Part shown: positions 16,614-26,306 of the stretch, piece after piece
How the letters are laid out: every line of letters starts with the position of its first letter
How positions within the stretch are numbered: position 1 is the first letter of the stretch
Assembly: GCA_963734635.1 (NCBI GenBank)
Contig: CAVTIA010000014.1
Location: 558,001-622,000, forward strand
Direction: 5' to 3'
Length of the DNA: 64,000 nucleotides
Source: DATCJA01 sp963734635
Lineage (GTDB): Bacteria > Acidobacteriota > Vicinamibacteria > Vicinamibacterales > UBA2999
Position numbers and translations under genes: made by a program
Notes under the pieces: model-generated
Database searches by the model: none
Seen by the model: only the letters and a program-made list of their open reading frames with translations
What the model was told of the DNA's origin: nothing

Positions 16614-19600
16614 ATGGATGAGGCTGTTCTTGTCTCGTTACTGGCCGACCTGACGGGTAATCTCTCGGCGGAAGGTGGCACACGGCCGGAGGCGCTCCGG
16701 CGAGCTCGCCGCGACATGGCCGAGGCGATTCTGAACGGCCAGCGCGAGGTCGCCAGCTTCATTCCAGGGGACGGGTTCGTGTCCGGCTCGGTTGACAGCC
16801 TGCCCGAGGAGACGCTCGATGCGCTGCGCGTCGTCGCGCAAGATGCCATCGGCGCGAATCGAGATCCCTCGTTAAGGATTTTCCGGCGCGGCTGGCCGGT
16901 GGTCGCCAGTCACGTGCGATCGTCGGTCCCGGCGTGGGCGGGAGGCTGGGCGGCGGAATCGCTCGGTCCCTTTGCCGCCGGCGAAAGCAGCGCTGTCTGG
17001 TTCGACGTGCGCCACACGTCGGGTGCGGTCCTTCTGCTTCAGGCCACAACCGAACGCCCGCTGCTCAGGCTGCCGGGCGGCACGTTGCCTGCGGGCGCGG
17101 GTCCTGGGCCGGCAACCGCGCTCAACATTCCGCCAGGCAGCGTATGGCTGGCGGCCTCGCTGTTCGACGCCAGCGCACCGTCAGGATCCTATTTCGGCCT
17201 CCGCGTCCGCGGCGGATCGATCACGTTCGGCACCGCGGGGCTCGTCGACGGCAGCACCATCCGGGTCGAGCCGGGGGTCGTGGTCACAGTAAATCTGCGG
17301 CTCGAGGAGATGCCGCCGCAGCGACGATCGCCGCACGCCGGCGATGCGCGCGATGCGACGGCGACGTTGCCGGACGAGGCGGTGTTCGCGATCAACGTTG
17401 GTGCGGGTGCCAGGCTCGCGCACGTCGCGCCGATGGAGTTTGAGGTCTACGGACACCAGGGGCATCTCCGGAACCTCGATGTGCCCGCACATTACAACAC
17501 CCGCCTCGGCCGAATATGGTTTCCAATGTCGCCGGACCGCGATGCGATCGCCATCGGCAACGCGCGGTCGACCATCTTCCGTCCGGACCGCAGGGCGATG
17601 ATCGAGTCCGCGGGCTGGGCGGTACCGGTTGCGCTCCCGCATGCAGGAAACCCGATCAACCTCGGTGACGCCGCCGGAACTGGGGCGGCAGCGCTCTCGG
17701 TCGGCCCAGGGTTGGAGCTGCGGATCGCGCCGGTAGCGGCCTCGCAGGACATCGCTCTTGACTCCACGGTGCTGCTGGTCGAGCCGGGCCAGTTGACGGC
17801 GCTGGCGCAAGCGGCGTCGGCGCGCTACCGGCACAGGCTCGACCTCTGGGACCACAGCGCGCGCCGTCGTTCTCGCGTCGAGCTTCGGTCTCCCCATCCG
17901 TTGACGCTCGTCTTCGATGCATCGGCCGCACATGGAGGAGGAGAAGCGCTGGCCGTCTCGCAGCTCGAGTGCGACGCGCACCTCGATCGTCCGGTCACAG
18001 CCGCGGGCAAGCGCATGCCGCTCGGGTCGCGACCGGCGACATTGGAGGTCCACCAATCCACCGCTGGCAGGCACGTGGCGCTGACGGCCGGTGCCGAGCC
18101 GCCCCGCGACCCCGCGTTGGGACTGTCGATCGTACCGCCCGGATGCTCGTTTGCGTTGTCGAACGCGTTTGCGCGCACGTCGCCTGCGCTCGCGATCCAC
18201 CTCGTTGGCGTGTTGGCAGGCGACGACCACGTTGTCTCGGGAAGGGTGGCGCTGCGGTTCGCCTTGCAGTTCGTGCTGCCGACGCTGCCGGATCCATATG
18301 CCGCCAACGTCTCCCGGCATGCGCCCCGCCGGGAAGCCGATCCGGCCAGAAGCGATCGCCGGTCGCCGCTCATCGCGGCCGTCGACTGGACTGATGCGAC
18401 GGTCCCGCGACTCTCATTCGATCTCCGTGGCGATGAGGTCGCGCTCGTATCGGCGCTGCTGCCGATCGAGGATCACCCGATCGAGCGCGACCGGGACAGC
18501 GAGCTTCGCGAGCTCGAAGGGCGTTTCACGCGCGCGACGGGGCAGGGCGCCGAGATCTTCCGGCTGCTGGACGTGTCGTCGCGCGCCGATCTGTTCGGCG
18601 TCGGCTTCAGCGTGGGACAGCGCGAGCGGGACGATCGGCGCGGCCAGCCGCTTCGTCTCCGCGGCATGGAGATGATCGCCTCGACCCGTCACGTCTCCGC
18701 GTTCACGCTGCCCGCATTCCAGTGGGAGCCCGTCTACAATCTGCCGGCGGAAAACACGCTGCCCTTCCCGCGCAAGCTGGTGTCGCCGACCGACGGCGGC
18801 CCCACCCGCCTTGCGACCACGGCCGCGACGCTCGTGCCCGTGGTGCCCTTGCGCGTGCTCGACACGCTCATCACCGAATACAACCGTCCGGACGGCGAGC
18901 TGGTGGCGCGATTCACGCTGCCGTTCGGCCTGGTGGCCGTCGCCGAACTGCGCCGACATGCCGGCCTGCCGCAGGCGGTCTTCGTGCCACCACATGTCGG
19001 CAGCGTGCGCCCTGATTTTGCAGCCGCCGGCATGAGCGGCGGCATGCAGGTCACGCTTGGCGCCGGCGGAGCCGTCGTCCAGTTCGAAGGTGGACCCTCG
19101 CCCGGGCTGCCTGGCGCGACCCTGCAGACCGACAACGCGGTGCCGCCGCTGAACGTGCTGAGGACCACTGACGCCAGCCCCACACTCCCCAGTGTGGACG
19201 ACACGTTCAACACGACGTTCGCGGCCACGATGCCGATTGTGCCGGTGCGACGTATCGACGTGTCGGGCTACGGCGCGACCACGTTCAGCGACTGGCGTCA
19301 TCGCGATGTGAAGGGCGCAGGCGTGACGCAGGTGAAGTTTGAGGCGCTCATCGGCCGCACCTCGCGCGAGGTCGTGGAGATCAGGTCAAAGGTGTATCCG
19401 TGGGGTGCCATCTTCGTACGAATCATCACGATGGAGCGCACGGGAAGCGGCGGCGTCTTCCGCCGCGACAGCGGCTGGCAGCCGGCAAGCGACGGCGACT
19501 ACGACCTGCCCCGCAGTCTCGTCCACGCTGGCGTGGTCCCGCGCCTCACGCGCATCCGTCGCATTCGCGATACGACCAACGCGTACGTGCGCTCGTATGG

Positions 19601-21419
19601 GCCTGGGCCGAACGACCAGGTCAAGCTGGCGCAGGTCGTGTTCGACGCGGACGTCGAGATCGAAGGGGTCACTCTTGGTGCCAACGCGGACCGGCTCGTG
19701 CCCTCGCGCGACATCGTCGGCTACGTACAGCTCACGCCGGTGGGAGTCGATCTCAGCGACGTGCAGATCTACGACCTCCTCGCCGCCACCGGCCCCATCG
19801 GGGGACCAATCGATTGCGAGCTGAACGTGGCACAGTCGGGACTGCACATGCGGCTGTCGCGGATCGAAGTGGATCGCACGAGCACCATCGCCGGCAACCC
19901 GCAATTCGTCGCTGTTGCGCGCGGCACGGTGGAGATGCCGAGCGCCGGCCAATGGACGTTCGCCTATCGAGGACCGTCGGAGCCCGAGCCCCGTCGTCTC
20001 GAAGCCGACCGTCCGATTCCTCTGATTCGCGCCAACCCAATTGGCGGGGTCGTGCAGCCTTATCGCTTCGCGGACCCGCGCGAGCTGCACCGGCCGACCA
20101 ATCCGGATTCGGAGTACGGGCTGCTGCAGGCGACCGGCGCGCAGCGCATGCTGGTGCCGCAGCCGCAGGTGCGATGGGGCGAGCCGATCATCCACGGGGG
20201 TGCCGCGCTGCTCTTCGCCGACATGTACGCGCTTGCCGGCGGGGTGGCACTCTTTCCGCGCGCGGACCGGTGTCATCCGTTGCCCGCCGGATCGACGCTG
20301 CGGATCACAGGGCGTAAGAAGGTGCGGCTCGACATTCCACCGCAGCCGGGGCTTGCCGCGGGAGCGTTCAAGGTCGGCTCCCTCGAGCGGACGCTCTCGC
20401 ACACGGCGTCGATGCGGATGCGGTCGCGCTTCCGTCCCGATTCGACGATCACGCTGATCGTCGATTCGGATCTGCGTCCGGACTGGTCGTGCAGCTTTGG
20501 ACCGGTCACCTTGCTCGCGGACATCGGCGAGCTCGAAGAGCTGATGCAGGCGGAGGGAACGGTCACGAGTAGCTCGGAAGAGGCACCGCAGCTCCGGAAT
20601 CCGATGACGCTCTTCGGCGGTCCGCTCGCTCCCGTGCAGGCAATCATCGGCCTGCTGTCCGGCTTCGGACTCCCGTTTCCGTTCGATGTGTCCATCACCA
20701 ACGACGAATATGAATTCAAGAGCGGCTGGAAGTACGTGTTCCCTGACTACAACTTCTGGGGCGTCAAGCGTTACCTGGAAGACGGTCTCGGCGTCGCGCT
20801 CGAGGTCGAACTGGTCGGCCGTTGGGGAAAGGAAAGCAAGTCGGCAAAGGAGATCGGCAAGGAGGTCTCCGGGCACTCGTTGATACCGACCAAGGGCATT
20901 CCGAAGGGGCCCGACAAGCACAACTGGCACTTCATCTTCGAATGTGAGGTGACCACCGACGTCGAGGTACTGGAGCTCTCACGACTCATCCAGTTGATGA
21001 TTCGCGGAGCGCTGAAGATCGAGATCGGCGGCGAGGAGGACGGCAAGACAAAACTGCAGTGTCTCTGGGGGCTCGGTGGCGCGGTCGATATCGACCTGGG
21101 CGATCTCGTCGGCGTCAAGGGCGCCCGCACCTATTTCCTCGGATTTCGTCATCTGATCGGGACCAAGCAGGTATTCATCGCGGTTGCCAGCGAATGGGAA
21201 GTGGAGGGCGAGCTGCTCGTGGGCTTGGTCGCGGTCAAGGTCTCGTTCGAACTCCTCGCCAGCATCGACCCGGCCAACGACTTCAAGTTCAGAGGCGAGG
21301 GTACGATCGGTATCGATGTGACGCTCGGTTGGGTGTTGAGCAAGGAGTTTGAAGCCGAGGTCGTCGCCGAAGAGGACATGACGAAGGAAGCCTTCATCGC
21401 GTTGATGGTGCTGCCTTAG
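16614..21419 (+). CDS. Giant uncharacterised protein (about 1601 aa), first gene of island pair
   Basis: I do not recognise a family. From the ATG at 16614 (MDEAVLVSLLADLTGNLS, with a GGAG about 9 bases upstream) the frame is unbroken for 4.8 kb; the frame itself is open 29 codons further. There is no signal peptide and no membrane segment. The first 80 residues are helical and charged; the rest is predicted from composition to be beta-rich (many alternating V/I/L and polar residues, Gly and Pro turns). The last 200 residues read as successive strand-like segments such as 'GGAVDIDLGDLVGVKGARTY' and 'VASEWEVEGELLVGLVAVKV'. Eighteen bases separate it from the next giant gene, so they form an operon. 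Confidence 0.85.
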   Translation: MDEAVLVSLLADLTGNLSAEGGTRPEALRRARRDMAEAILNGQREVASFIPGDGFVSGSVDSLPEETLDALRVVAQDAIGANRDPSLRIFRRGWPVVASHVRSSVPAWAGGWAAESLGPFAAGESSAVWFDVRHTSGAVLLLQATTERPLLRLPGGTLPAGAGPGPATALNIPPGSVWLAASLFDASAPSGSYFGLRVRGGSITFGTAGLVDGSTIRVEPGVVVTVNLRLEEMPPQRRSPHAGDARDATATLPDEAVFAINVGAGARLAHVAPMEFEVYGHQGHLRNLDVPAHYNTRLGRIWFPMSPDRDAIAIGNARSTIFRPDRRAMIESAGWAVPVALPHAGNPINLGDAAGTGAAALSVGPGLELRIAPVAASQDIALDSTVLLVEPGQLTALAQAASARYRHRLDLWDHSARRRSRVELRSPHPLTLVFDASAAHGGGEALAVSQLECDAHLDRPVTAAGKRMPLGSRPATLEVHQSTAGRHVALTAGAEPPRDPALGLSIVPPGCSFALSNAFARTSPALAIHLVGVLAGDDHVVSGRVALRFALQFVLPTLPDPYAANVSRHAPRREADPARSDRRSPLIAAVDWTDATVPRLSFDLRGDEVALVSALLPIEDHPIERDRDSELRELEGRFTRATGQGAEIFRLLDVSSRADLFGVGFSVGQRERDDRRGQPLRLRGMEMIASTRHVSAFTLPAFQWEPVYNLPAENTLPFPRKLVSPTDGGPTRLATTAATLVPVVPLRVLDTLITEYNRPDGELVARFTLPFGLVAVAELRRHAGLPQAVFVPPHVGSVRPDFAAAGMSGGMQVTLGAGGAVVQFEGGPSPGLPGATLQTDNAVPPLNVLRTTDASPTLPSVDDTFNTTFAATMPIVPVRRIDVSGYGATTFSDWRHRDVKGAGVTQVKFEALIGRTSREVVEIRSKVYPWGAIFVRIITMERTGSGGVFRRDSGWQPASDGDYDLPRSLVHAGVVPRLTRIRRIRDTTNAYVRSYGPGPNDQVKLAQVVFDADVEIEGVTLGANADRLVPSRDIVGYVQLTPVGVDLSDVQIYDLLAATGPIGGPIDCELNVAQSGLHMRLSRIEVDRTSTIAGNPQFVAVARGTVEMPSAGQWTFAYRGPSEPEPRRLEADRPIPLIRANPIGGVVQPYRFADPRELHRPTNPDSEYGLLQATGAQRMLVPQPQVRWGEPIIHGGAALLFADMYALAGGVALFPRADRCHPLPAGSTLRITGRKKVRLDIPPQPGLAAGAFKVGSLERTLSHTASMRMRSRFRPDSTITLIVDSDLRPDWSCSFGPVTLLADIGELEELMQAEGTVTSSSEEAPQLRNPMTLFGGPLAPVQAIIGLLSGFGLPFPFDVSITNDEYEFKSGWKYVFPDYNFWGVKRYLEDGLGVALEVELVGRWGKESKSAKEIGKEVSGHSLIPTKGIPKGPDKHNWHFIFECEVTTDVEVLELSRLIQLMIRGALKIEIGGEEDGKTKLQCLWGLGGAVDIDLGDLVGVKGARTYFLGFRHLIGTKQVFIAVASEWEVEGELLVGLVAVKVSFELLASIDPANDFKFRGEGTIGIDVTLGWVLSKEFEAEVVAEEDMTKEAFIALMVLP

Positions 21420-21437
21420 GCCCGTCCGGAGCTACAC

Positions 21438-24400
21438 ATGGCCGTTGCCAATACTCGAATACGAATGCTTGCCTTCCCGCAGGCGTGGGATGGCGACGGC
21501 GAGATCTCGCTCCGCATCTTAGTCGCGCCGTTCGGAAACCCCCTGCAGCCGCTCGACGCCGGCCTTCCTTCGTTCGCGGAGGCCCAGTTCGTGCTGTCGG
21601 CGCATCTCATTCCCGGCCTCGATCGTTTGCCTCGCCCGGCCGACGTCACCGACGAGGTCGCGCTCGACGACCTCACGACGCCCGCGAACATCGGCGATGT
21701 CTACGCGGAGCTGGCGGCGCAGTTCAGCATCGACCCGACGGCACCGGCGGCCTATGTGCCGCCGCAGAAGACGCGGTTCATGAAGATGCTGATGCCGAGT
21801 TATCTGGAAGCTACCGGCTTCGCGCAGCCGCGCACGGATCTCGTGGTCACCGACAATCGCTACGTCTGCGCGCTGGTCGACGGCCCGCTGCCCCAGAAGC
21901 GCCCGCCCAAGCCTCCCGTTCCACCGAAGTGGGACACCATACTGGCGAGGGCCATTCGCCAGCCGGTGCTGGCGGAGCAGCTCGGGTTGATCTACATCAC
22001 GTCGGTGCTGTTGCCCTCCGACATGTTCTATGAGAACGGCGGCTGGCTCTACGTCACGCTCGACGGCGCGAGCGACTATGTCGCCGCGGCGCAGGCTCCT
22101 GACTTCCTCAAACTGTACGCCGCTCGCATTCCGCCTTTGCGGGCCGGTGCGCCCGCACCGCTATTCGCGCCGGTGCTCTTCCCCGTACTGGCGACACCGC
22201 CTCCCGGATCCTTCGACGAGATGCTGTACGAGGCCGAGATGTATTCGGATGGCTTCGCCCGTCTGGTCCACACCTTTCAGCCCGATCGTGCGGACTATCT
22301 GAATTTATCGCGCATGCGCGACGGGGGTCCGCGTCCGTATGAGGAGGTCGGGTTGAAGCTGGGCTGGGACGACGAGCAGATCGTGATCTGGTTGAACCGC
22401 CAGCTGACCGACGATCCGCGTAACGGGTCGCCGATGGCTCGTGATACGCCCATGGGCGTGCGCGGCTATCGGGTCGACGTTCGCGAGGCCGAGACGGACC
22501 CGTGGACATCACTCGTGCGCATGCGTGGATCCATTGACGTGGGTAATCTTGCGCTGGGCACGTTCGACGGGGAAATGGCGATCGAGCTGGCGCCTTCGCA
22601 ACTGCAAGGCAAGCGCGACGGCGACTACTGGCTACCGCCGTACTTCGTGCAGTGGACCGGCGGCTCGCTCATCGCGGCCGATCCCACGGCGTTCAAGGTG
22701 GCGGGTCACACGCCAGGACCGCGCGTGCTCACGCCGGTCGGCGAGCGCGACGTGCAGTTACGTTACGGTCATTCGTATCAGTTCCGCGTGCGCATGACCG
22801 ACCTCACGGGTGGCGGGCCGGAGGCCGGCGTTGATACGGAGCCGCCGTCCGGTGTGGCGACCTGTCGTTTCCGCCGATTCGTCCCTCCCGGCATGGCCGC
22901 GGTCGCAAAGCCTGTCGAGAACGGAGACGGCTCGCTGACGTTCTCGATCGCCCGGCCACCTCTCGGTCATCCGGCGCTCCTCTTCACTCCATTGCCGAAC
23001 GCCGAGGCTCGATTGCTGTCCGACCTGCCGACAGCGGCGGCCCAACGTCGCGTGGCCCACTATCCGGATCCCGACGTCGCGCGCATCCGCATCGACGTCA
23101 CCGTCGCCGGCCTCGAGTTCGACCCCGACAACGAGCCCGATCCCGAGCCACGGCGTCATCTCTACACGACCTTCCGCGACTTCGCCAACGATCCGGAGCA
23201 GGCGCTCGAGCTGACGGTGGAGTTCGTCGACGAGATTGATCTCGCCGCCTTCCCCGCGCCCGCGGCGAGCGGCCGGCTGAAGCTGCCGACGGCGCGCACC
23301 ATCGAGCTGGCGATTACGCCCCTCGCCAGGCGCGACCCCGGCATGTCGCCGACGCTCGCGGATCCGTTGACGGCGCCGATCGTCGACGTCGCGGCGCTCG
23401 ACGCGGACGATCCGCGCCTCGTCTATTTCGGCAAGCAGGCCGCACGCGTCGGCAAGCGCCACATCGTGAAACAACGCCGCGAGTCGGAAGCCGAGGCGGC
23501 GCTCTTTCAGGAAGTGTCCGGCGTTCCCTTCCAGGGGATCTTCCTGCAGCCCAGCCCCGCGCACGACGTGCATCTGCACAACACCAACGCCGCCGCCGGC
23601 GCGCACGAGCAGGCACCGGAGACCGCCGTGCAGCGGCTGGCCCGTCAGCTCCGCCTCGAGAACCGCAACCTGACGCTGAGCGCGGGACCGGGGCGCCGCG
23701 TCGTCTTCGGTGCCGCAGCGCCTGTCCGGCACATGCTCTCGCCGGAGCATTCGACCATCACGTTCGCCGACGAGACCGAGATCACCGCGCAGTGGCTGAT
23801 GACGATTCCGTTGCGGCTCGCGCGCGACTGGACGTGGGACGCGCTCACTGGCGAGGGTCTGCGCGTGTTCCGCAGCATCAATGGAGGATCACGCCAGCAG
23901 GTGGGCGTCATCTCGCCGCGTCGGTCGCTTAGCATGACCGCCGTCCGAACCGGCGTTCCGATCGAACGGACCTTCACGGACCTCGTCTTCTTCGACGCGA
24001 TTGATCCGAAGCCGGAGCCGGGCGCGCTTCCGAGCGAGCTCGTCGTGGCCTATACCGTCGTCCCGCAATTCCGGCAGCCGCCTGCCGGGCCAGCGCCTGA
24101 GTGGACACGAACCATCCGGTTGCCGATTGGGGCGCCGCCGACGCAGGTGCCGCAGGTCGTCTCGGCCGGTATCGCGTTGTCGCCATTCGAGCGCGACGCC
24201 GCCTACACGCGTACTGAGGCTCGGCGCCGGATGCTGTGGGTGGAATTCGCCGAGCCGATCGCGAATCCGCGTGACGCGTATTTCGCGCGCGTAACCGCGA
24301 ATGCGGCGGATCCAATGCTGGCGCGGGACGAGCCGGCGCCGCCGCCGAGCCCGCTGGAACCGCCGCTCAACGTACCACCGGAACCGATCCGTGCGATCGT

Positions 24401-25091
24401 CGCTGGGCAGCCGGAGGATGAATCGGGGCTGAGCGCTATGCAGCCGCTCACCGGTGCCGATGGCACCGGGCCGACCCGCCACTTCCTGCTGCCGCTACCG
24501 GCGGCGCTCTCAGAGCTTTCGCCGGAGCTGTTCGGCTTCTTCGTGTACGAGTTTCGCGTCGGACACGCTGAAGGCTGGTCGACGGCACAGGCGCGGTTCG
24601 GGCTGCCGCAGCGACTCACAGGCGTGCAGCATCCGGCGCCCGATCTGCACTGCAGCGTGACGCGCTTTCCCGACCATATTCGCGTGAGCGCGCCATTTGC
24701 CACGCCGGTCGAGGGTGGCCAGGTCATGCGCGCCGAGCCGCCGCGCTCCGATCTCTGGGCGTTGCTCTATGTGCAGGCGCAGCTCGCTGACACGAGCGAC
24801 TGGCGCAACGTCCTGATTTGCCGCGCCCGGCTGGGGCTCTCCGACCGCGACGTTCGCGAACGCCCCGGCGCTCCACTTCATGGAGTGGGCTATTGGGATC
24901 AATACGAGATCGAGGCGTGGCTCGATGCGCTGGGATTGCCGCATAGCTCGCCCCTCAGCGTGCTCGCCGTCGAGTTGCTGCCCGAGCCCGAGTCGCCGTT
25001 CACGGATCCGCTCGGTAAGGAGCTCGGACAGGTTCGGGTCCTCCGCACATCGCCGTTGACGCCGGTGCCTGCCATCTGTCTGGATGCCTGA
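21438..25091 (+). CDS. Giant uncharacterised protein (1217 aa), second gene of island pair
   Basis: Unrecognised. The 3.65-kb frame is unbroken and starts at ATG 21438 (MAVANTRIRMLAFPQAWDGD) with CGGAG 7 bases upstream. No signal peptide or membrane helix is seen. It contains fibronectin-like strand patterns ('LRYGHSYQFRVRMTDLTGGG', 'LFGFFVYEFRVGHAEGWSTA') and a Pro-rich linker around residues 965-990 ('PAPPPSPLEPPLNVPPEP'). Such patterns suggest a multi-domain beta-sandwich scaffold or binding protein. Its close coupling to the upstream 1601-aa gene suggests that the products act together. Both are cargo between tRNA-type repeats. Confidence 0.85.
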   Translation: MAVANTRIRMLAFPQAWDGDGEISLRILVAPFGNPLQPLDAGLPSFAEAQFVLSAHLIPGLDRLPRPADVTDEVALDDLTTPANIGDVYAELAAQFSIDPTAPAAYVPPQKTRFMKMLMPSYLEATGFAQPRTDLVVTDNRYVCALVDGPLPQKRPPKPPVPPKWDTILARAIRQPVLAEQLGLIYITSVLLPSDMFYENGGWLYVTLDGASDYVAAAQAPDFLKLYAARIPPLRAGAPAPLFAPVLFPVLATPPPGSFDEMLYEAEMYSDGFARLVHTFQPDRADYLNLSRMRDGGPRPYEEVGLKLGWDDEQIVIWLNRQLTDDPRNGSPMARDTPMGVRGYRVDVREAETDPWTSLVRMRGSIDVGNLALGTFDGEMAIELAPSQLQGKRDGDYWLPPYFVQWTGGSLIAADPTAFKVAGHTPGPRVLTPVGERDVQLRYGHSYQFRVRMTDLTGGGPEAGVDTEPPSGVATCRFRRFVPPGMAAVAKPVENGDGSLTFSIARPPLGHPALLFTPLPNAEARLLSDLPTAAAQRRVAHYPDPDVARIRIDVTVAGLEFDPDNEPDPEPRRHLYTTFRDFANDPEQALELTVEFVDEIDLAAFPAPAASGRLKLPTARTIELAITPLARRDPGMSPTLADPLTAPIVDVAALDADDPRLVYFGKQAARVGKRHIVKQRRESEAEAALFQEVSGVPFQGIFLQPSPAHDVHLHNTNAAAGAHEQAPETAVQRLARQLRLENRNLTLSAGPGRRVVFGAAAPVRHMLSPEHSTITFADETEITAQWLMTIPLRLARDWTWDALTGEGLRVFRSINGGSRQQVGVISPRRSLSMTAVRTGVPIERTFTDLVFFDAIDPKPEPGALPSELVVAYTVVPQFRQPPAGPAPEWTRTIRLPIGAPPTQVPQVVSAGIALSPFERDAAYTRTEARRRMLWVEFAEPIANPRDAYFARVTANAADPMLARDEPAPPPSPLEPPLNVPPEPIRAIVAGQPEDESGLSAMQPLTGADGTGPTRHFLLPLPAALSELSPELFGFFVYEFRVGHAEGWSTAQARFGLPQRLTGVQHPAPDLHCSVTRFPDHIRVSAPFATPVEGGQVMRAEPPRSDLWALLYVQAQLADTSDWRNVLICRARLGLSDRDVRERPGAPLHGVGYWDQYEIEAWLDALGLPHSSPLSVLAVELLPEPESPFTDPLGKELGQVRVLRTSPLTPVPAICLDA

Positions 25092-25247
25092 GGCGTTCCG
25101 ACAGCGTCAATGTAGTGCGGTTTGGCTTCCGCCTTTAGAGATCGGCGTACATCCGCCTATGCTTCGCGTTTCGGATTTCTGCCATCGTTTTCGTTCTTTA
25201 TCGCTATGGTCGTTTTACTGCACTAGCTCGATTTCGATCGGGCGCTG

Positions 25248-25343
25248 CTCGCAACGGGGTTGCAACCGGCGTCGAAAACGGTGACGCCGAATCACACGGG
25301 CAACTGACCGCGCCGAAATCGGACTCACAAGATCGTTCCGAAA
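25248..25343. repeat. Direct repeat (right copy) flanking the two-giant-gene island
   Basis: Right-hand counterpart of 16180-16275 in the same orientation. Just left of it, ctatggtcgttttac (25204-25218) corresponds to the left ctatggtcgttt at 16406-16417, though the order of the two motifs relative to the genes differs between sides. Confidence 0.8.
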
Positions 25344-25393
25344 ATCCGCAATCTGTCGTGAACTGACGCGAACTGGCAGGGCTCGTCGTCCGC

Positions 25394-25438
25394 CTACGAA
25401 CCAGGAGGTCGCAGGTTCGAGTCCTGCAGGGCGCGCCA
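25394..25438 (+). repeat. 45-bp duplicate of the tRNA-Arg 3' half (att-like site)
   Basis: The sequence from ctacgaacc to gcgcgcca is identical to tRNA-Arg positions 14987-15031: the anticodon loop through CCA. No 5' half precedes it, so it is not a functional tRNA. A perfect copy of the 3' half of a tRNA gene about 10.4 kb downstream, in the same orientation, is the classical footprint of tRNA-targeted site-specific integration. Confidence 0.9.
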
Positions 25439-25447
25439 AACCGCACT

Positions 25448-25677
25448 TGGTCTATTCCGGCCACATGGGTGACAGTTTATTCCGCCGGAATACGGTGTTA
25501 CCTATGTCTCAGGAAGGACAGTTCCGTTGGAATGGCCACGCCCTACAGTCTTCAGTCAAGCCCCGACTCGCTCTGCTCGTCGGGAGCATGAACGAGTCCT
25601 ATACGTGCGGCGTCAGTCAACTCCCGGCTCGCTCTCGTTCGCCGGGAACATGAACGAGTCCTGCAGGGCGCGCCATT
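25448..25677. repeat. IS-end remnant plus repeat block and third tRNA 3' end copy
   Basis: 25448-25484 repeats the IS-end motif of 15141-15177 (one mismatch). 25522-25600 repeats 15040-15120 with one base missing (ctctgctcg for ctctcgctcg). A further partial copy of the block follows, and 25655-25677 again ends in cgagtcctgcagggcgcgcc. This part therefore mirrors the left boundary but has lost the transposase. Confidence 0.75.
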
Positions 25678-26306
25678 CGGTCAATCATTAGAGACGCTCG
25701 CTTCCTAAGTAGACACCGATTTCCAAGTAACGCATTTGTCGGCCGGCTTGCAGGGCGCCAGGTGATGGAACCTCACTCTGGCACTCACGACGCAGGGGCT
25801 CATCATCATCGAAACCCGCGCAGGACTGCGAGGTTGTGATCGTCGATACACCCTCACGTTCGGACCAGCCAAGACCTCACGACGTCGCATCGCGCGGCGG
25901 CGTCGGAATGGTTCAACCACACGCCCGCGGGGCTGGCAGCGCGAGCCTCTCGCCTGTGCGAACACTGCCGGCGCACCATGCACTACGACGGATCCGGCGC
26001 CGGCGGCATCGGTCGCACCGGGCTTCGAAGTGGCCACGCACCTGGACGTGGGGCATTGGCACGGGACCGGTTGGGCGTTCGATTCGAAGCTCAGCGGCGT
26101 TATTACCTTTCAGATAGCCAGTTTGTCAGAGCCGCGCTCTTCCAGAAGTTTGACTGGAAAGCGGACCACGCCGCTTGACACCTCTGGCGCTGCCATTGGT
26201 CCATTAGGGCCCTTACTGCTGAACTTGAATCGAGTACGTGGTCGTCTGGGAGCCCCGTTGAAACATATCCCTCGGCCCCACGGGGCCGAGAGAAGGAGTT
26301 CGGTTT
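25678..26306. other. Stretch without a supported gene
   Basis: Short open frames exist on both strands but none has a convincing start or recognisable product. One plus-strand frame at about 25862-26178 reads 'RAASRLCEHCRRT'-like Cys/His residues (CEHC) and may be a remnant of a coding region, but it has no upstream start. A good ribosome-binding site (aaggag, about 26294) at the end of the stretch belongs to the lipoprotein gene at 26307. Confidence 0.5.
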
